A DNA stretch of 64,000 nt from Paenibacillus sp. NFR01 (GCF_900111565.1 NZ_FOIK01000006.1:124001-188000); one strand, 5' to 3'; positions 8,364 to 21,416 are shown, counted from the stretch's first letter. Made by a program: numbers and translations. The notes: a model not told the origin generated them from the sequence alone.

Positions 8364-9119
8364 ATGCTGGCAGCGGAAAGACGCAAAAAAATTATCGATC
8401 TGGTTCATCAGGACAAGCGTGTGCTCGTCTCGGACTTGAGCCGCATGTTTGACGTTACGGAGGAGACGATCCGGCGCGATCTGGAGAAGCTGGAGAAGGA
8501 CGGCATCCTCAGCCGCACCTACGGGGGCGCGATGCTGAACCGTCATACGAACGAGGATCTCCCTTTTGTCACCCGCAACGCCCTGAATACGGATATCAAA
8601 CACAGTATTGCCCTTAAAGCGCTAGATTTGATCAAGGACGGCGATACGCTGATGGTCGACCCCAGTTCAACCTCCTTCGAATTCATCAAGCTGCTGGGCA
8701 ACAAAAATAATTTGAGAGTCATCACGAATTCCATCAATATCCTGCATGAATTTTCGCGCTCCGGCATGGACATCGTATCCACCGGCGGCTCGCTGCGTCA
8801 CCGCTCCCTGTCGCTGGTCGGCCCGGTTGCCCAGGAAACGCTGCGCCGCTACCATGTCGATGCCGCCGTCATCAGCTGCAAAGGGATCGACATGGAACGG
8901 GGCATTACCGATTCCAACGAACCGGAATGCGAGGTCAAAAAGGCGATGCTGCGCCAGGCGCAAAAAGTCATTTTGCTGGCCGACCATACCAAATTCGATC
9001 AAGTCGCTTTTACCGGACTGGCGGAGCTGCAGAATATCGACATTCTGATCACCGACCGCGAGCCTTCCGCGCAGTGGAGCAAACGGCTGGCCGAGCACGG
9101 CATTGAGGTCATCTATTGA
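8364..9119 (+). CDS. rhaR: DeoR/GlpR family repressor, probable rhamnose regulator
   Basis: This 252-residue protein has an N-terminal DeoR helix-turn-helix (about 5-57, VLVSDLSRMFDVTEETIRRDLEKLEKDG, then RTYGGAML) and a C-terminal sugar-phosphate sensor domain (about 75-235, with DPSSTSFEF and ITNSINI). GAAAGGTG precedes the ATG; the open frame extends 30 codons upstream without a better site. In B. subtilis a DeoR protein (RhaR/YulB) controls the rha genes, and the divergent placement here next to fucO-rhaBAD supports the same job, probably with rhamnulose 1-phosphate as inducer. The effector is inferred. Confidence 0.85.
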   Translation: MLAAERRKKIIDLVHQDKRVLVSDLSRMFDVTEETIRRDLEKLEKDGILSRTYGGAMLNRHTNEDLPFVTRNALNTDIKHSIALKALDLIKDGDTLMVDPSSTSFEFIKLLGNKNNLRVITNSINILHEFSRSGMDIVSTGGSLRHRSLSLVGPVAQETLRRYHVDAAVISCKGIDMERGITDSNEPECEVKKAMLRQAQKVILLADHTKFDQVAFTGLAELQNIDILITDREPSAQWSKRLAEHGIEVIY

Positions 9120-9123
9120 ACCT

Positions 9124-9159
9124 AAAAAAACGCATGGCTATGAGCCATGCGTTTTTTTA
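9124..9159. terminator. Bidirectional terminator after rhaR
   Basis: A 9-bp perfect stem (9131-9139 with 9143-9151) with a 3-base loop is flanked by seven A on the left and seven T on the right. It ends rhaR and can also end the convergent HxlR gene. Confidence 0.9.
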
Positions 9160-9244
9160 GAGCGGATTTCTGATGAAAAAAGACTGCTCCGTACAGCCGA
9201 TCGCCGGCTTTGCGGGGCAGCCCTTGCCTAAGTTGATCCTAGTC

Positions 9245-9622
9245 CTAGGACGGCAGATCGGTCTGCTGCGCATTCATCATCCCCGCCCGCTGGTACGTTT
9301 CGCCCCATTTTCTCATCTCCAAAATAACTGGTACGAGCGTGCGGCCGAATTCGGTCAGGGAATACTCCACCTTCGGAGGCACCTGCTGGTATACCTCCCG
9401 ATGCACGATGCCGTCCTCTTCCAGCTCGCGAAGCTGCAGCGTCAGCATCCGCTGGGTAATCGTCGGGCAGATCCGGCGGAATTCATTGAACCGCAGCGTG
9501 CCGTCGATCAGATGATAAAGCAGCACGCCTTTCCATTTCCCGCCGATGACATCAAGCGTAAATTCCACCGGGCAGCCCTCGGAATTCGGGCATTCGCCAT
9601 ATCCGCTTTTGCGGTTGCGCAT
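9245..9622 (-). CDS. HxlR family transcriptional regulator
   Basis: This 125-residue winged-helix protein is of the HxlR/MarR-like type (family usually 100-130 residues). Near its N-terminus it carries Cys11 and Cys17 (ECPNSEGCPVE), which are often the redox or electrophile sensor in this family, followed by the core IGGKWKGVLLYHLIDGTLRFNEFRRICPTITQRMLT. GAGGAG lies 9 bp before the ATG. It is divergent from an MDR reductase gene, the standard arrangement for HxlR regulators that answer to quinones or aldehydes. Confidence 0.9.
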   Translation of the reverse strand: MRNRKSGYGECPNSEGCPVEFTLDVIGGKWKGVLLYHLIDGTLRFNEFRRICPTITQRMLTLQLRELEEDGIVHREVYQQVPPKVEYSLTEFGRTLVPVILEMRKWGETYQRAGMMNAQQTDLPS

Positions 9623-9641
9623 TTCGATCCGCTCCTCACAG

Positions 9642-9659
9642 TATAAAAATGTATACTAT
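9642..9659. promoter_or_regulatory. Candidate HxlR operator
   Basis: AGTATA and TATACT form 6-bp inverted arms around a 6-bp spacer, 20 bp before the HxlR start codon and in the gap shared with the divergent reductase gene. Symmetry and position fit an HxlR dimer site. The short AT-rich arms could also arise by chance. Confidence 0.4.
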
Positions 9660-9794
9660 ACAACATTAATGTGCGTACTTATCATTTTGAAGTACATGAT
9701 TTATATTGTCAATAAAGAAACGTTGCAGGCAGACTTGAAGCGGAAAAGTTCGCCCCAAACAAGCCGGCCTGCGCGATCCAAGGAGGAATTACCC

Positions 9795-10829
9795 ATGACT
9801 ACAGCAACGATGAAAGCGATTGGATTGTACGCGTATTTGCCGATTGAACGGGAAGACAGCCTGCAGGATGTCCTTGTGGACAAACCGGTTCCCACCGGTA
9901 AGGATATTCTGGTGAAGGTCAAGGCGATTTCCGTCAATCCCGTGGACGTTAAAATCCGCGCGCCGAAGGACCGGAAGGAATCGGCGCCGCGCATTCTCGG
10001 CTGGGATGTCGCCGGTGTCGTCGAGCAGGCCGGGCCGGAGGCCGTTCTGTTCAAACCCGGCGACGAGGTGTATTACGCCGGCAGCCTGGTGCGGCCCGGC
10101 GGCAACAGCGAGTTCCATCTGGTCGACGAGCGGATTGTCGGCCGCAAGCCGGCTTCCCTTAGCTTCGCGGAAGCGGCTGCGCTGCCGCTGACCGCGATCA
10201 CCGCCTGGGAAGCGCTGTATGACCGGCTTGGCGTTTCACCGCAGCCGGAGAAGAACAAGGGCAAATCGCTGCTGATTATCGGCGCGGCCGGAGGCGTCGG
10301 CTCCATTGCCATTCAGCTCGCGAAGAATGCCGGGCTGACCGTAATCGGCACCGCATCCCGCCCCGAAACGGCGCAGTGGGCCCAAACGCTGGGCGCCGAT
10401 TACACGATCAACCATTATGAAGCCTTTGGCCCGCAGCTTAATGCCCTCGGTGTACAAGAGGTTGAGTACATTCTGTGCCTTAACAGCACCGAAAAGCACT
10501 GGAAGAACATGGCTGAGGCGATCGCGCCGCAGGGCAAAATCTGCTCCATCGTAGAGACCGACGAACTGCTCGACCTGACGCTGCTCAAGAACAAAAGCGT
10601 CACCTTCGCCTGGGAGCTGATGTTCACCCGGTCCATGTACGAGACGCAAGATATGATCGAGCAGCATCGCCTGCTGAACGAGGTCGCCCGGCTTGCGGAC
10701 GAAGGCATCGTGCGGACAACGGTAACTGAGAAACTGTCACCGATCAACGCCGCCAATCTGCGCAAAGCGCATGCGCTGCTGGAGACCGGCAGCACCATCG
10801 GCAAAGTGGTGCTGGAGCACTTCGAGTAA
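9795..10829 (+). CDS. Quinone-oxidoreductase-like MDR family protein
   Basis: This 344-residue medium-chain dehydrogenase/reductase belongs to the zinc-type alcohol dehydrogenase-like (ZDR) group, which as a rule lacks the zinc ligands. A GroES-like domain (about 1-150, VKAISVNPVDVKIRAP and GWDVAGVV) precedes the Rossmann fold with GAAGGVGSIAIQLAK near 170. It probably reduces quinones or enones with NADPH. AAGGAGG 8-9 bp upstream fixes the ATG at MTTATMKAIG; the long upstream frame overlaps the HxlR gene and is not coding. It is probably derepressed through the divergent HxlR protein. The exact substrate is unknown. Confidence 0.88.
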   Translation: MTTATMKAIGLYAYLPIEREDSLQDVLVDKPVPTGKDILVKVKAISVNPVDVKIRAPKDRKESAPRILGWDVAGVVEQAGPEAVLFKPGDEVYYAGSLVRPGGNSEFHLVDERIVGRKPASLSFAEAAALPLTAITAWEALYDRLGVSPQPEKNKGKSLLIIGAAGGVGSIAIQLAKNAGLTVIGTASRPETAQWAQTLGADYTINHYEAFGPQLNALGVQEVEYILCLNSTEKHWKNMAEAIAPQGKICSIVETDELLDLTLLKNKSVTFAWELMFTRSMYETQDMIEQHRLLNEVARLADEGIVRTTVTEKLSPINAANLRKAHALLETGSTIGKVVLEHFE

Positions 10830-10860
10830 CCGCCCGGCGGCTTGCCGCCCAGACGCGGCA

Positions 10861-10894
10861 ACGGCCGGAGCTGAACGCTCCGGCCGTCTTTTTC
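10861..10894 (+). terminator. Terminator of the MDR gene
   Basis: An 11-bp perfect stem, ACGGCCGGAGC with GCTCCGGCCGT (10861-10871 and 10877-10887), has a 5-base loop and is followed by CTTTTTC. It lies 32 bp after the stop codon. Confidence 0.9.
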
Positions 10895-10932
10895 ATAGGG
10901 ATAATGGAAAAATCCGCCCTTCCGCCTCTTTA

Positions 10933-14293
<3,361 letters not shown>

Positions 14294-14330
14294 TACAATC
14301 ACTCCATTTCTTTTCATATAAGGGTTTGTG

Positions 14331-14368
14331 TAAAAGAAAGGGGCATAACCGCAAGGATTACACCCCTC
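14331..14368 (-). terminator. Attenuating terminator between lipoprotein and GH66 genes
   Basis: On the minus strand AGGGGTGTAAT pairs with GTTATGCCCCT (11 bp counting GU pairs) around an 8-base loop, followed by TTTCTTTT. It stands between the solute-binding protein gene and the GH66 gene and would lower enzyme expression relative to the binding protein, a common arrangement for ABC importers. Confidence 0.7.
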
Positions 14369-14417
14369 TGCTGCCTATGGGCTTGCCCTGCTGATCCTTG
14401 CAGCGGGGCCATGCCGT

Positions 14418-16013
14418 TTATTTTTTGCCGCTCAACGCAAGCCAGGCGTCCAGCTGCTTCTGCGCTTCGGCAATGACCTTGTCGGCTCCCGCCGCCTTCT
14501 GTTTCTCCAACAGCTTCGGCAGGTTCTCTTCAGGATCGAGCTGGCCGGACTTCAGGCCGTCTACGAACGCCTTGTTGGCGTTGTCGATCGAGATCAGCTC
14601 GTTCTTCACCGGCTCCGGATCAAAAACAAAGCCGAAGATCCGCGAGGGGTTGGCGGAGACGATCTGGTTGAATTTTTCATAGTTCTGGTATTTGTTCGGA
14701 TCTTCGCCGACACGGGTGTAGTTCAGCATCTGGTTGCCGATCTGCCACATAATATCATGATAATAGCCTACGTTATCGATGGTCTTGCCCTCCGGCAGCG
14801 CGATCTGGCCGTCTTTCAGCACATAATGCGTATCCTTGATCCCGAAGTTGAACAGCGTAAGAAGTTCCTTGTCCTTGAAGAAAAGATTGAGCAGCATCAT
14901 GGCGCGTTCCGGGTCCTCGGAGGTTTTGGAGATGGATTGCATCGTCGCCGTCATTTTCCCGGTTTGCAGCCGGTCGATGTTCAGCGGAATCTGCAGCATC
15001 TCCCGGTTGGCCTTGATCGAGCCATTCGGCGAAAGCGTCGCCTTGCCGATCTCCATGTCCGCCACAATATCCATGTCGCCGACGAAAGCGAACCCTTTGC
15101 CCGCCTGCAGCTTCTTCCAGGCGTCCAGCCCCGGCGTCAGGGCGTCCTTGTTGATATAGCCTGCCTTATACCACTTGCTGGTCAGCTTGGCCAGCTCCAT
15201 GTAACGCGGCGTCGTAAACGAATTGATCACCGTGTAGTCGTCGGGAGCGGTGCCCACCGCATTGATGGCGGCGATGCTGGAGATGGAATCCAGATTGCCG
15301 GAGGAATAGTAGGCCTCCAGCGGGAAGCTTGGCGCCACCAGCGGGGTAATGCCAGGCTCCTTCTCCTTGATGGTCTGGAGCATCGGCTCCAGCGCCTCAA
15401 CCTTGCCGGACTTGAGCCCGCTGAGATCGAACTGGTATTTGTCGACCAATTCCTTGTTCAGGTACACACCTTGCGTTCCGCCCAGCTCCTGATGGGTGTG
15501 GATGCCGTAAAGCTTGCCGCCGCGTTTGGCGGGCTCATGGTAATCCTTCTCCACCGCTTCGATGTCGGGGCCGTATTTCGCCAGCAGATCGTCCAGCGGG
15601 AGCAGCGCTCCCTTGGTCACCTGCTGCTGGAAGCCGAGCCAATCGGCCGTGAACAGCAAATCGAATTTTTCCCCGGAAGCCATCATGAGATTGGTTTTGT
15701 CGCTCCAGGCTCCCCAGTCGATCGGGTTCAGCTTTACCGTCATGTTTAATTCCGGGTACTGCTGCTTCAAATAATCGTTCATGGCCTGCTGCACCTGGTC
15801 GCTGTCCTTCTGCGGCGCATCGGGGAACACCATGACGACCTCGTAAGGCTTAAGGCTGGATGTCCCGGCTGACGCTGTCTGCGACGCGCCCGGCGTGCCG
15901 TTCCCGCCTTTACCGGACGCCCCGCTGTTATCCGAGCTTCCGCATCCGGCGACAAGCGCGGATGTCAGCAGCAGCGACGATAATACAACCGAACTTTTAT
16001 TGATCCATTTCAT
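14418..16013 (-). CDS. Extracellular solute-binding lipoprotein (LplA-type)
   Basis: This 531-residue binding protein of a carbohydrate ABC importer has a lipoprotein signal (K5 positive end, hydrophobic stretch, lipobox VAGC with Cys24) and a low-complexity Gly/Ser linker. The C-terminal region IFGFVFDPEPVKNELISI is typical of the DUF3502-bearing LplA/YtcQ group. GGGAGG lies 10 bp before the ATG. It follows the two permease genes and precedes GH66 and GH13, so isomalto- or cyclo-isomalto-oligosaccharides are the probable ligand; the sequence alone does not fix this. Confidence 0.88.
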   Translation of the reverse strand: MKWINKSSVVLSSLLLTSALVAGCGSSDNSGASGKGGNGTPGASQTASAGTSSLKPYEVVMVFPDAPQKDSDQVQQAMNDYLKQQYPELNMTVKLNPIDWGAWSDKTNLMMASGEKFDLLFTADWLGFQQQVTKGALLPLDDLLAKYGPDIEAVEKDYHEPAKRGGKLYGIHTHQELGGTQGVYLNKELVDKYQFDLSGLKSGKVEALEPMLQTIKEKEPGITPLVAPSFPLEAYYSSGNLDSISSIAAINAVGTAPDDYTVINSFTTPRYMELAKLTSKWYKAGYINKDALTPGLDAWKKLQAGKGFAFVGDMDIVADMEIGKATLSPNGSIKANREMLQIPLNIDRLQTGKMTATMQSISKTSEDPERAMMLLNLFFKDKELLTLFNFGIKDTHYVLKDGQIALPEGKTIDNVGYYHDIMWQIGNQMLNYTRVGEDPNKYQNYEKFNQIVSANPSRIFGFVFDPEPVKNELISIDNANKAFVDGLKSGQLDPEENLPKLLEKQKAAGADKVIAEAQKQLDAWLALSGKK

Positions 16014-16079
16014 TCCAATACAACCTCCCTGGGATATATCATGTCTCTCTGTTGCTATACTAATCCGGCTCCGCCGGGA

Positions 16080-16961
16080 TCAGCCTTTAACCGCACCAAC
16101 CGTCAAACCTTTGACGAAATACTTCTGCAGGAACGGGAAGACGAGCACCAGCGGACCGATAGCGATCATCGCCATCGCCATGCGGATCGATTCCAGCGGC
16201 GTCGTCACCTGCGCCGTCGAGCTGTACGCCTTGTTGGCAATCGTCTGCAGGAACGAAGCGTTCATCAAGGTTTTGTTCAGCAGATACTGCAGCGAGAAGA
16301 GCTTTTCGTTCTGGATGAACACCAGGCTGGTGAACCAGTCGTTCCAGTACGATACCGTGATAAACAGGCCGATGGTCGCCATGACGGGCAGCGACAGCGG
16401 CAGGATGATGCTGAAGTAGGTGCGGAATTCGCCGGCCCCGTCGATCTGGGCGGAGTCGATCAGCGAAGGCGGGATGCTGTTCGTAAAAAACGTCCGCATA
16501 ATGATGACGTTAAATCCGCCGATCAGTCCCGGAATAATGAGCGCCAGCAGCGTATCCTGCACATGCAGAAAACGCGTATACACGAGATACCAGGGAAGCA
16601 ATCCCCCAGAGAACAGCATCGTGATCAGAATGTAGAAGCTGAGCGCGCCCCGCAGCGGGAACTCGCGCCGCGACAGCGAGTAGGCCAACGCCGAGGTCAC
16701 GAACAGGCTGACGACGACGCCGACCAGGGTGACGAAGACCGACACGCCGTAGGCCCGGAGGATTTTATCGGCGTCGCTGATCAGATACCGGTAAGCCACA
16801 AGGCTGAACTTGCCCGGCCAGAAGCTGTATCCATGCGCCGTTACCCAATCCTCGTCGGCCAGCGAAATCATCAGCACCAGCCAGAACGGAATCAGGCAAG
16901 CCAGGCTGAATAGACCAAGGACGACGAGAATGAGCGGATGAGTCCGCTTTTTGATCATCAT
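16080..16961 (-). CDS. Carbohydrate ABC transporter permease (LplC/YtcP-type)
   Basis: This 293-residue membrane protein has six predicted transmembrane helices (first at about 10-32) and the permease EAA-like loop SLIDSAQIDGAGEFRTYFSIILPLSLP. The C-terminus FLQKYFVKGLTVGAVKG is the family hallmark. GGAG lies 6 bp before the first of two adjacent ATG codons. It pairs with the upstream permease gene. No ATP-binding subunit is encoded in the operon, so an MsmX-like general sugar ATPase must serve it. Confidence 0.92.
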   Translation of the reverse strand: MMIKKRTHPLILVVLGLFSLACLIPFWLVLMISLADEDWVTAHGYSFWPGKFSLVAYRYLISDADKILRAYGVSVFVTLVGVVVSLFVTSALAYSLSRREFPLRGALSFYILITMLFSGGLLPWYLVYTRFLHVQDTLLALIIPGLIGGFNVIIMRTFFTNSIPPSLIDSAQIDGAGEFRTYFSIILPLSLPVMATIGLFITVSYWNDWFTSLVFIQNEKLFSLQYLLNKTLMNASFLQTIANKAYSSTAQVTTPLESIRMAMAMIAIGPLVLVFPFLQKYFVKGLTVGAVKG

Positions 16962-17001
16962 TTTTCACTCCAAACCGTGTTTTTCACGTTATTATGCGAA
17001 C

Positions 17002-17964
17002 TCAGAACAGCGCATTCTCCCGGCTGAACCTGCGTACGATCAGATTGACCGACAGCACTAGAACGAAGCCGACGACCGATTGCAGCAGGCCCGCGGAGGA
17101 AGCAAGCCCGGTATCGCCGGTCACCATCAGGGCGTTATAGACGTAAGTGTCGATGACGTCCGTTGTCTCCTTCAGCATGCCCGAGGCCATCGTGGCCTGA
17201 TAGAACAGGCCGAAATCCGCATTGAAGATGCGTCCGATCGCCAGCAGCGTCATGATGATAATGACGGGGGAGATCAGCGGAATGGTGATTTTGGTCATCT
17301 GCTTCCAGCGGCCGGCGCCGTCGATGACGGCGGCTTCGTAGTATTCGGAGTCGATGCCGACGATCGCCGCCAGATAGACCACTGCGGAGTACCCGACGTT
17401 TTTCCACGCGTTGACTACGGTCAGAATCCACGGCCAATGCTGCGCTTCGGCATACCAGTTGATCGGCTCCCGGCCGAGCGGCTCCAGAATGAACTTGTTC
17501 GCGAAACCGAGCTCCGGATTCAGGAAGCCGTACACGACATAGCCGACGATGACCATCGAGATGAAATTCGGAATGATGACCGTGCTCTGAAAAAACTTGG
17601 ACGCGATCTTGTTCTTCACCTCGTTCAGCAGAATCGCCAGCAGCACCGCCAGCGCCGTGTTGAGCACCAGAAAGCTGACATTGTACAGCAGCGTGTTCTT
17701 GATAATCAGCCAGGCATCGTTCGAAGCAAACAGGAATTTGAAGTTATCCAGCCCGTTCCAGCGGCTCCCCCAGATCCCGTCCGTATAATTCAAGTCTTTG
17801 AATGCCAGAAAAATACCGAACATCGGCAGATAGTTGTTAATGAACATCAGCACAATCCCCGGCAATGCCAGAACGATCAACGCCCGGTACTTCCAGAGCC
17901 CGGCTCTCTTTTTCTTCGCGCGCGTTACGGGCGCCAGCGTCCTCGGCGCTTCTACCACAGCCAT
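17002..17964 (-). CDS. Carbohydrate ABC transporter permease (LplB/YteP-type)
   Basis: This 320-residue permease has a basic N-terminus and six transmembrane helices, with the coupling loop EYYEAAVIDGAGRWKQMTKITIPLISP at about 220-246. Its signature LPGIVLMFINNYLPMFGIFLAFKDLNY near the first helix is that of the LplB/YteP group. It is the first transporter gene of the operon, 75 bp after the response regulator, and forms the heterodimer partner of the next permease. Confidence 0.92.
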   Translation of the reverse strand: MAVVEAPRTLAPVTRAKKKRAGLWKYRALIVLALPGIVLMFINNYLPMFGIFLAFKDLNYTDGIWGSRWNGLDNFKFLFASNDAWLIIKNTLLYNVSFLVLNTALAVLLAILLNEVKNKIASKFFQSTVIIPNFISMVIVGYVVYGFLNPELGFANKFILEPLGREPINWYAEAQHWPWILTVVNAWKNVGYSAVVYLAAIVGIDSEYYEAAVIDGAGRWKQMTKITIPLISPVIIIMTLLAIGRIFNADFGLFYQATMASGMLKETTDVIDTYVYNALMVTGDTGLASSAGLLQSVVGFVLVLSVNLIVRRFSRENALF

Positions 17965-18038
17965 ATGCCCACCTTCTTCGTTTGGATATGGCTTTATTGT
18001 AGCCCCGCTGCGGCATCCGGCCCGCCGTTTTTGTAACC

Positions 18039-19670
18039 TTAATTCATTCCTTTTGTGACTTTCCGGTATTCCTGCGGATTGACGTCGAACTGCTTGCGGA
18101 ACATTTTGGTGAAATGGGAAAAGTTGCTGTACCCCACCTGCTGGGCGACGGCGCTGACCGTCATGGCGGTATGGTCCAGCAGATGGCGGGCACGGTTCAT
18201 TTTGGCGGTGATCAAAAAATCGATCAGGCTCTGGCCCGTCTCCTTCTTGAACAGCCGGGACAGATACGCGGGGTTCAGCCCGACATAGCCGGCGACGCTC
18301 TCCCGGGAGATGTTCTCCTCCACATTCTGCTCGATGTAGCGGATGGAACGCTGAATGGCTCCGTCCGCCGCCTCCCCCGCAAACGCCGCCTCCATCACCG
18401 CCGTCGCCAGCCCTTCGGCCCAGTGCTTATATTGGCGCAGCCCGCGGACCGGAGCTGCGGCCCAATCGGAGAAGCCGGGCACTTCGCTGGCGCTGACGCC
18501 CTTCACCTGCAGTACATGGTACACGATCTGCATCGTGTCCTGGCGAACCGTATCCAGCTGCCGGCCCTGCAGGCACGGACGTTCCTCCAGCTCGGCGACG
18601 AGACGATGGATATAGGCGATGGCCGCCTCCCGTTCGCCGTTCAGCATCAGCGGAACGAGTCCCTGCACCTCAATGTCCTGCGGCACGGCGGTATCCGCCG
18701 TCCGCTGCGGCTGAGAGACATACAGCAGCACGGGCGACGTCCGGACCACGTTGTTGCGCTCCATCGCTTTGAGGCCCTCGCACAGCTCCGGCAGTTCCTG
18801 AAGCGGACGGAACGCGCCGACATAGCAGGTGACGGAGCAATAGAAAAAGCGGCGGCAGGCTTCCACGAACCGTTGTCCCGTATCCAGCAGCTCGCGCGGC
18901 CCCCGGGAACGGGACCGGTTCTCTTCCCCATTCCCGCCGTCCGCATACAGCAGTGCGAACAATACGCCGCTCTCGTCCGCGACCACCTCGCCGCGGCGGT
19001 TCTCCAGCCAAATCTCCTCTGCCGCTTTCTTGACGGCGTATTCCATGATCTCCTGGTCGCGGCCGTCCAGAGGCTTGCTCCATTCCTCGATGCTGATCAG
19101 TACCGGCAGCGCTTGATCATCGGCGACGAGTCCGACGCCGGCCTCCGCCAGCCCGCGTTCCAGAAAATCGCCGAACCCGAGTATGCGGCGGGACAGCAGA
19201 TCCTGCCAAAAGCGCTCGATCCGGCGCGGCTGATCTTTTTGCCACAGCTCGCGGTATTTGCGGTACATCACGTTATAGCTCCGCTGGTCCTCTTTTTCGC
19301 GCACGGCCGCCAGCATTCCCTCGACCGCCGCCGACAGCTCGTCCCGGTCCACCGGCTTGAGCAAATAATCGAAGCTTCCGAGACTGACCGCTTTTTTAGC
19401 GTAAGCGAACTCGGAGTGGCAGGTCAGAAACAGCGACTCGGTCTGCGGGTAATGCTCCCGGACCCAGCCCACCAGCGACAGGCCGTCTTCATCGGGCATT
19501 TCGATATCGCAGATCAGGAGATCGATCCGCTCCCGCTCCATAATGGCTCTGGCTCCGTCGGCCCCGTTTGCCGTATGGACGCATTCGATGCCCAGCTCGC
19601 TCCAATCGCGGCAGTGCAAAATTCCTTCGACCGCGAATTCCTCGTCATCTACAATCAGCATTTGCACCAT
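18039..19670 (-). CDS. AraC-type response regulator (YesN-like)
   Basis: This 543-residue protein has an N-terminal receiver domain with phospho-acceptor Asp54 (LLICDIEMPDEDG) and Lys103 region (FDYLLKPVDRDEL), a long middle region, and a C-terminal double AraC helix-turn-helix ending FSHFTKMFRKQFDVNPQEYRK. AAAGGAG lies 9 bp before the ATG. It is 3 bp behind the sensor kinase gene, so the pair is coupled. It probably activates the following transporter and glucanase genes when the kinase senses extracellular alpha-glucan oligosaccharides. Confidence 0.93.
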   Translation of the reverse strand: MVQMLIVDDEEFAVEGILHCRDWSELGIECVHTANGADGARAIMERERIDLLICDIEMPDEDGLSLVGWVREHYPQTESLFLTCHSEFAYAKKAVSLGSFDYLLKPVDRDELSAAVEGMLAAVREKEDQRSYNVMYRKYRELWQKDQPRRIERFWQDLLSRRILGFGDFLERGLAEAGVGLVADDQALPVLISIEEWSKPLDGRDQEIMEYAVKKAAEEIWLENRRGEVVADESGVLFALLYADGGNGEENRSRSRGPRELLDTGQRFVEACRRFFYCSVTCYVGAFRPLQELPELCEGLKAMERNNVVRTSPVLLYVSQPQRTADTAVPQDIEVQGLVPLMLNGEREAAIAYIHRLVAELEERPCLQGRQLDTVRQDTMQIVYHVLQVKGVSASEVPGFSDWAAAPVRGLRQYKHWAEGLATAVMEAAFAGEAADGAIQRSIRYIEQNVEENISRESVAGYVGLNPAYLSRLFKKETGQSLIDFLITAKMNRARHLLDHTAMTVSAVAQQVGYSNFSHFTKMFRKQFDVNPQEYRKVTKGMN

Positions 19671-19673
19671 CGT

Positions 19674-21416
19674 CTAGTCTCCTTTCGCGTATTGGACAGG
19701 CAGGGTCAGCTTGACCCGCAGCCCCGAAGGCTCGTTGCCGCCGAAGACCAGGCTGGCCTGCTCCCCGTAACGCATCAGCATGCGCTTGCGGACGTTCCAA
19801 ATTCCGATATGCTTCTCTTCCGAAGCGGGCTGGTATCCCGGAGCATTCAGCTCCAGCAATCGTGCGCCGTCCATGCCTTTTCCGTTGTCCGCCACTTCGA
19901 TGACCATCCGCCCGTCTTCTCCGGGAGCCGCCTCAATCGCCAACCGGAAGACCTCCCCTTTCAGGCTGATGCCGTGAATCATCGCGTTCTCCACGAACGG
20001 CTGCACGGTCAGCGATGGAATGTAGGCATGGCGTAGCTCTTCGGACAGCTCGATCGAGAAATCGAAGGAATCGCGGTAGCGCAGCTTTTGGATTTCCAGG
20101 TAATTGCGGATATGCTCGAGCTCCTGCTCCAGCGTGATGCTGCTGTCCTTGGCCTGGAGCATAAAGCGGAAATATTGCACCAGATGGCGTACGGTTTTCT
20201 TCACAAGCTCCACCCGCTGCAAATCCGCCAGCTGATAGATGATGTTGAGCGTGTTCAGGAAAAAATGCGGGTTGATCTGCGTCTGCAGATGCTTCAGCTC
20301 CGCTTTCTGCGCGTTCAGCCGTTCCTCGTAAACGTCGATCTTCAGATGCTGGATTTCGTTCACCATGCTGTTGAACGCCTGGTTCAGCGCCTGGAATTCC
20401 ACCACATTGGAATCCGGCAGCTTCGTCTCCATCGCTCCGTCCCGAATGCGGTGGATGCCCCCGAGCAGGTTCAGGATCGGCCGGATGACGATCCGCCGGA
20501 AGTAATAGAGATAGAACAGAAGAATGAGCAAGATCAGAAAAGGCAGTGCGTTAATCACCGTCTGGAACATATTGAGCCCGCGCAGCAGCTCCGAATTGGG
20601 AATCACGACGGCAAGGTTAATCCCCAGCGCCGGCGACTGGCTGGAAACGACGAACAGCTTCTCTCCGTTATGGGAGAACGAAAACGAGGAGCGCTGCTTC
20701 ATCCGCTCGCCCGGCAGCCGGAACCCGGTCCCCAGCGACGGCGAGGTACGGGTCAGCACGTTGCCGTCGTTGTCGACGATCAGAACGTCGCCGCCTGCCT
20801 GCAGGTCGAGATTGCCCAGCGGGGAGCGGAGCGAATCCAGCCGGATCAGCGCCCCGATATACGTCGGATGGTCCAGGGCGTTGCCGACGGTCCGGTTCAG
20901 ATAGTAGTCGCCTCCGATCCGGACGATGGTCCACTTGTATTGCAGACGGCCCAAGCGGTCCGAATCGTTCACCGCATCCGTAATCCATGAACGGATCTCG
21001 TCCATATACGCCTCCGTCGACCCCAGTACGTTGGACAGCGTCAGCGACTGGTTGGGGCCGGAATACAAGTAGAACAGATCCACGCTATGATAATAGGCCT
21101 GATAGGATTGGTTGCGCTGCATGATCCCCATCCGGGCAAAATAATACTCGGAGTCTGTCAGGCCGCTGCGTCCGAACTTTTGAAAATTCTCGTCATGGTC
21201 GACAATGTCCACCAGGTTAATCGTAATGTCCTCCAGGCTGTTCTCCATCATCTTCAGATTGGAATTCACCAGGTTCTGGTAAGATCGGGACACCTGGGCC
21301 AATACGACATCCTTGGCGTAATATCCCGCCGCGAACAGCACCGCCAGCAGCGGGATCGTTATGGCGGCGAACAGCTGCACCAGGCGCCGGCCCAGCGTTT
21401 TTTTTCGGGATTTCAT
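19674..21416 (-). CDS. Sensor histidine kinase (YesM-like)
   Basis: This 580-residue membrane kinase has transmembrane helices near residues 13-35 and 290-310 that bracket an extracellular sensor (dCache-like) region of about 250 residues. A HAMP linker follows, then the phospho-acceptor helix with NPHFFLNTLNIIYQLAD and a HATPase domain with VADNGKGMD. The ATG at MKSRKKT has AAAGGA 6 bp upstream; an ATG nine codons earlier does not. It is the first gene of the dextran-type operon. Confidence 0.93.
   Translation of the reverse strand: MKSRKKTLGRRLVQLFAAITIPLLAVLFAAGYYAKDVVLAQVSRSYQNLVNSNLKMMENSLEDITINLVDIVDHDENFQKFGRSGLTDSEYYFARMGIMQRNQSYQAYYHSVDLFYLYSGPNQSLTLSNVLGSTEAYMDEIRSWITDAVNDSDRLGRLQYKWTIVRIGGDYYLNRTVGNALDHPTYIGALIRLDSLRSPLGNLDLQAGGDVLIVDNDGNVLTRTSPSLGTGFRLPGERMKQRSSFSFSHNGEKLFVVSSQSPALGINLAVVIPNSELLRGLNMFQTVINALPFLILLILLFYLYYFRRIVIRPILNLLGGIHRIRDGAMETKLPDSNVVEFQALNQAFNSMVNEIQHLKIDVYEERLNAQKAELKHLQTQINPHFFLNTLNIIYQLADLQRVELVKKTVRHLVQYFRFMLQAKDSSITLEQELEHIRNYLEIQKLRYRDSFDFSIELSEELRHAYIPSLTVQPFVENAMIHGISLKGEVFRLAIEAAPGEDGRMVIEVADNGKGMDGARLLELNAPGYQPASEEKHIGIWNVRKRMLMRYGEQASLVFGGNEPSGLRVKLTLPVQYAKGD

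Noticed and set aside
18114-20036. A 640-codon plus-strand frame across the kinase and response regulator genes
   Set aside because: It spans two certain genes in antisense and resembles no protein.
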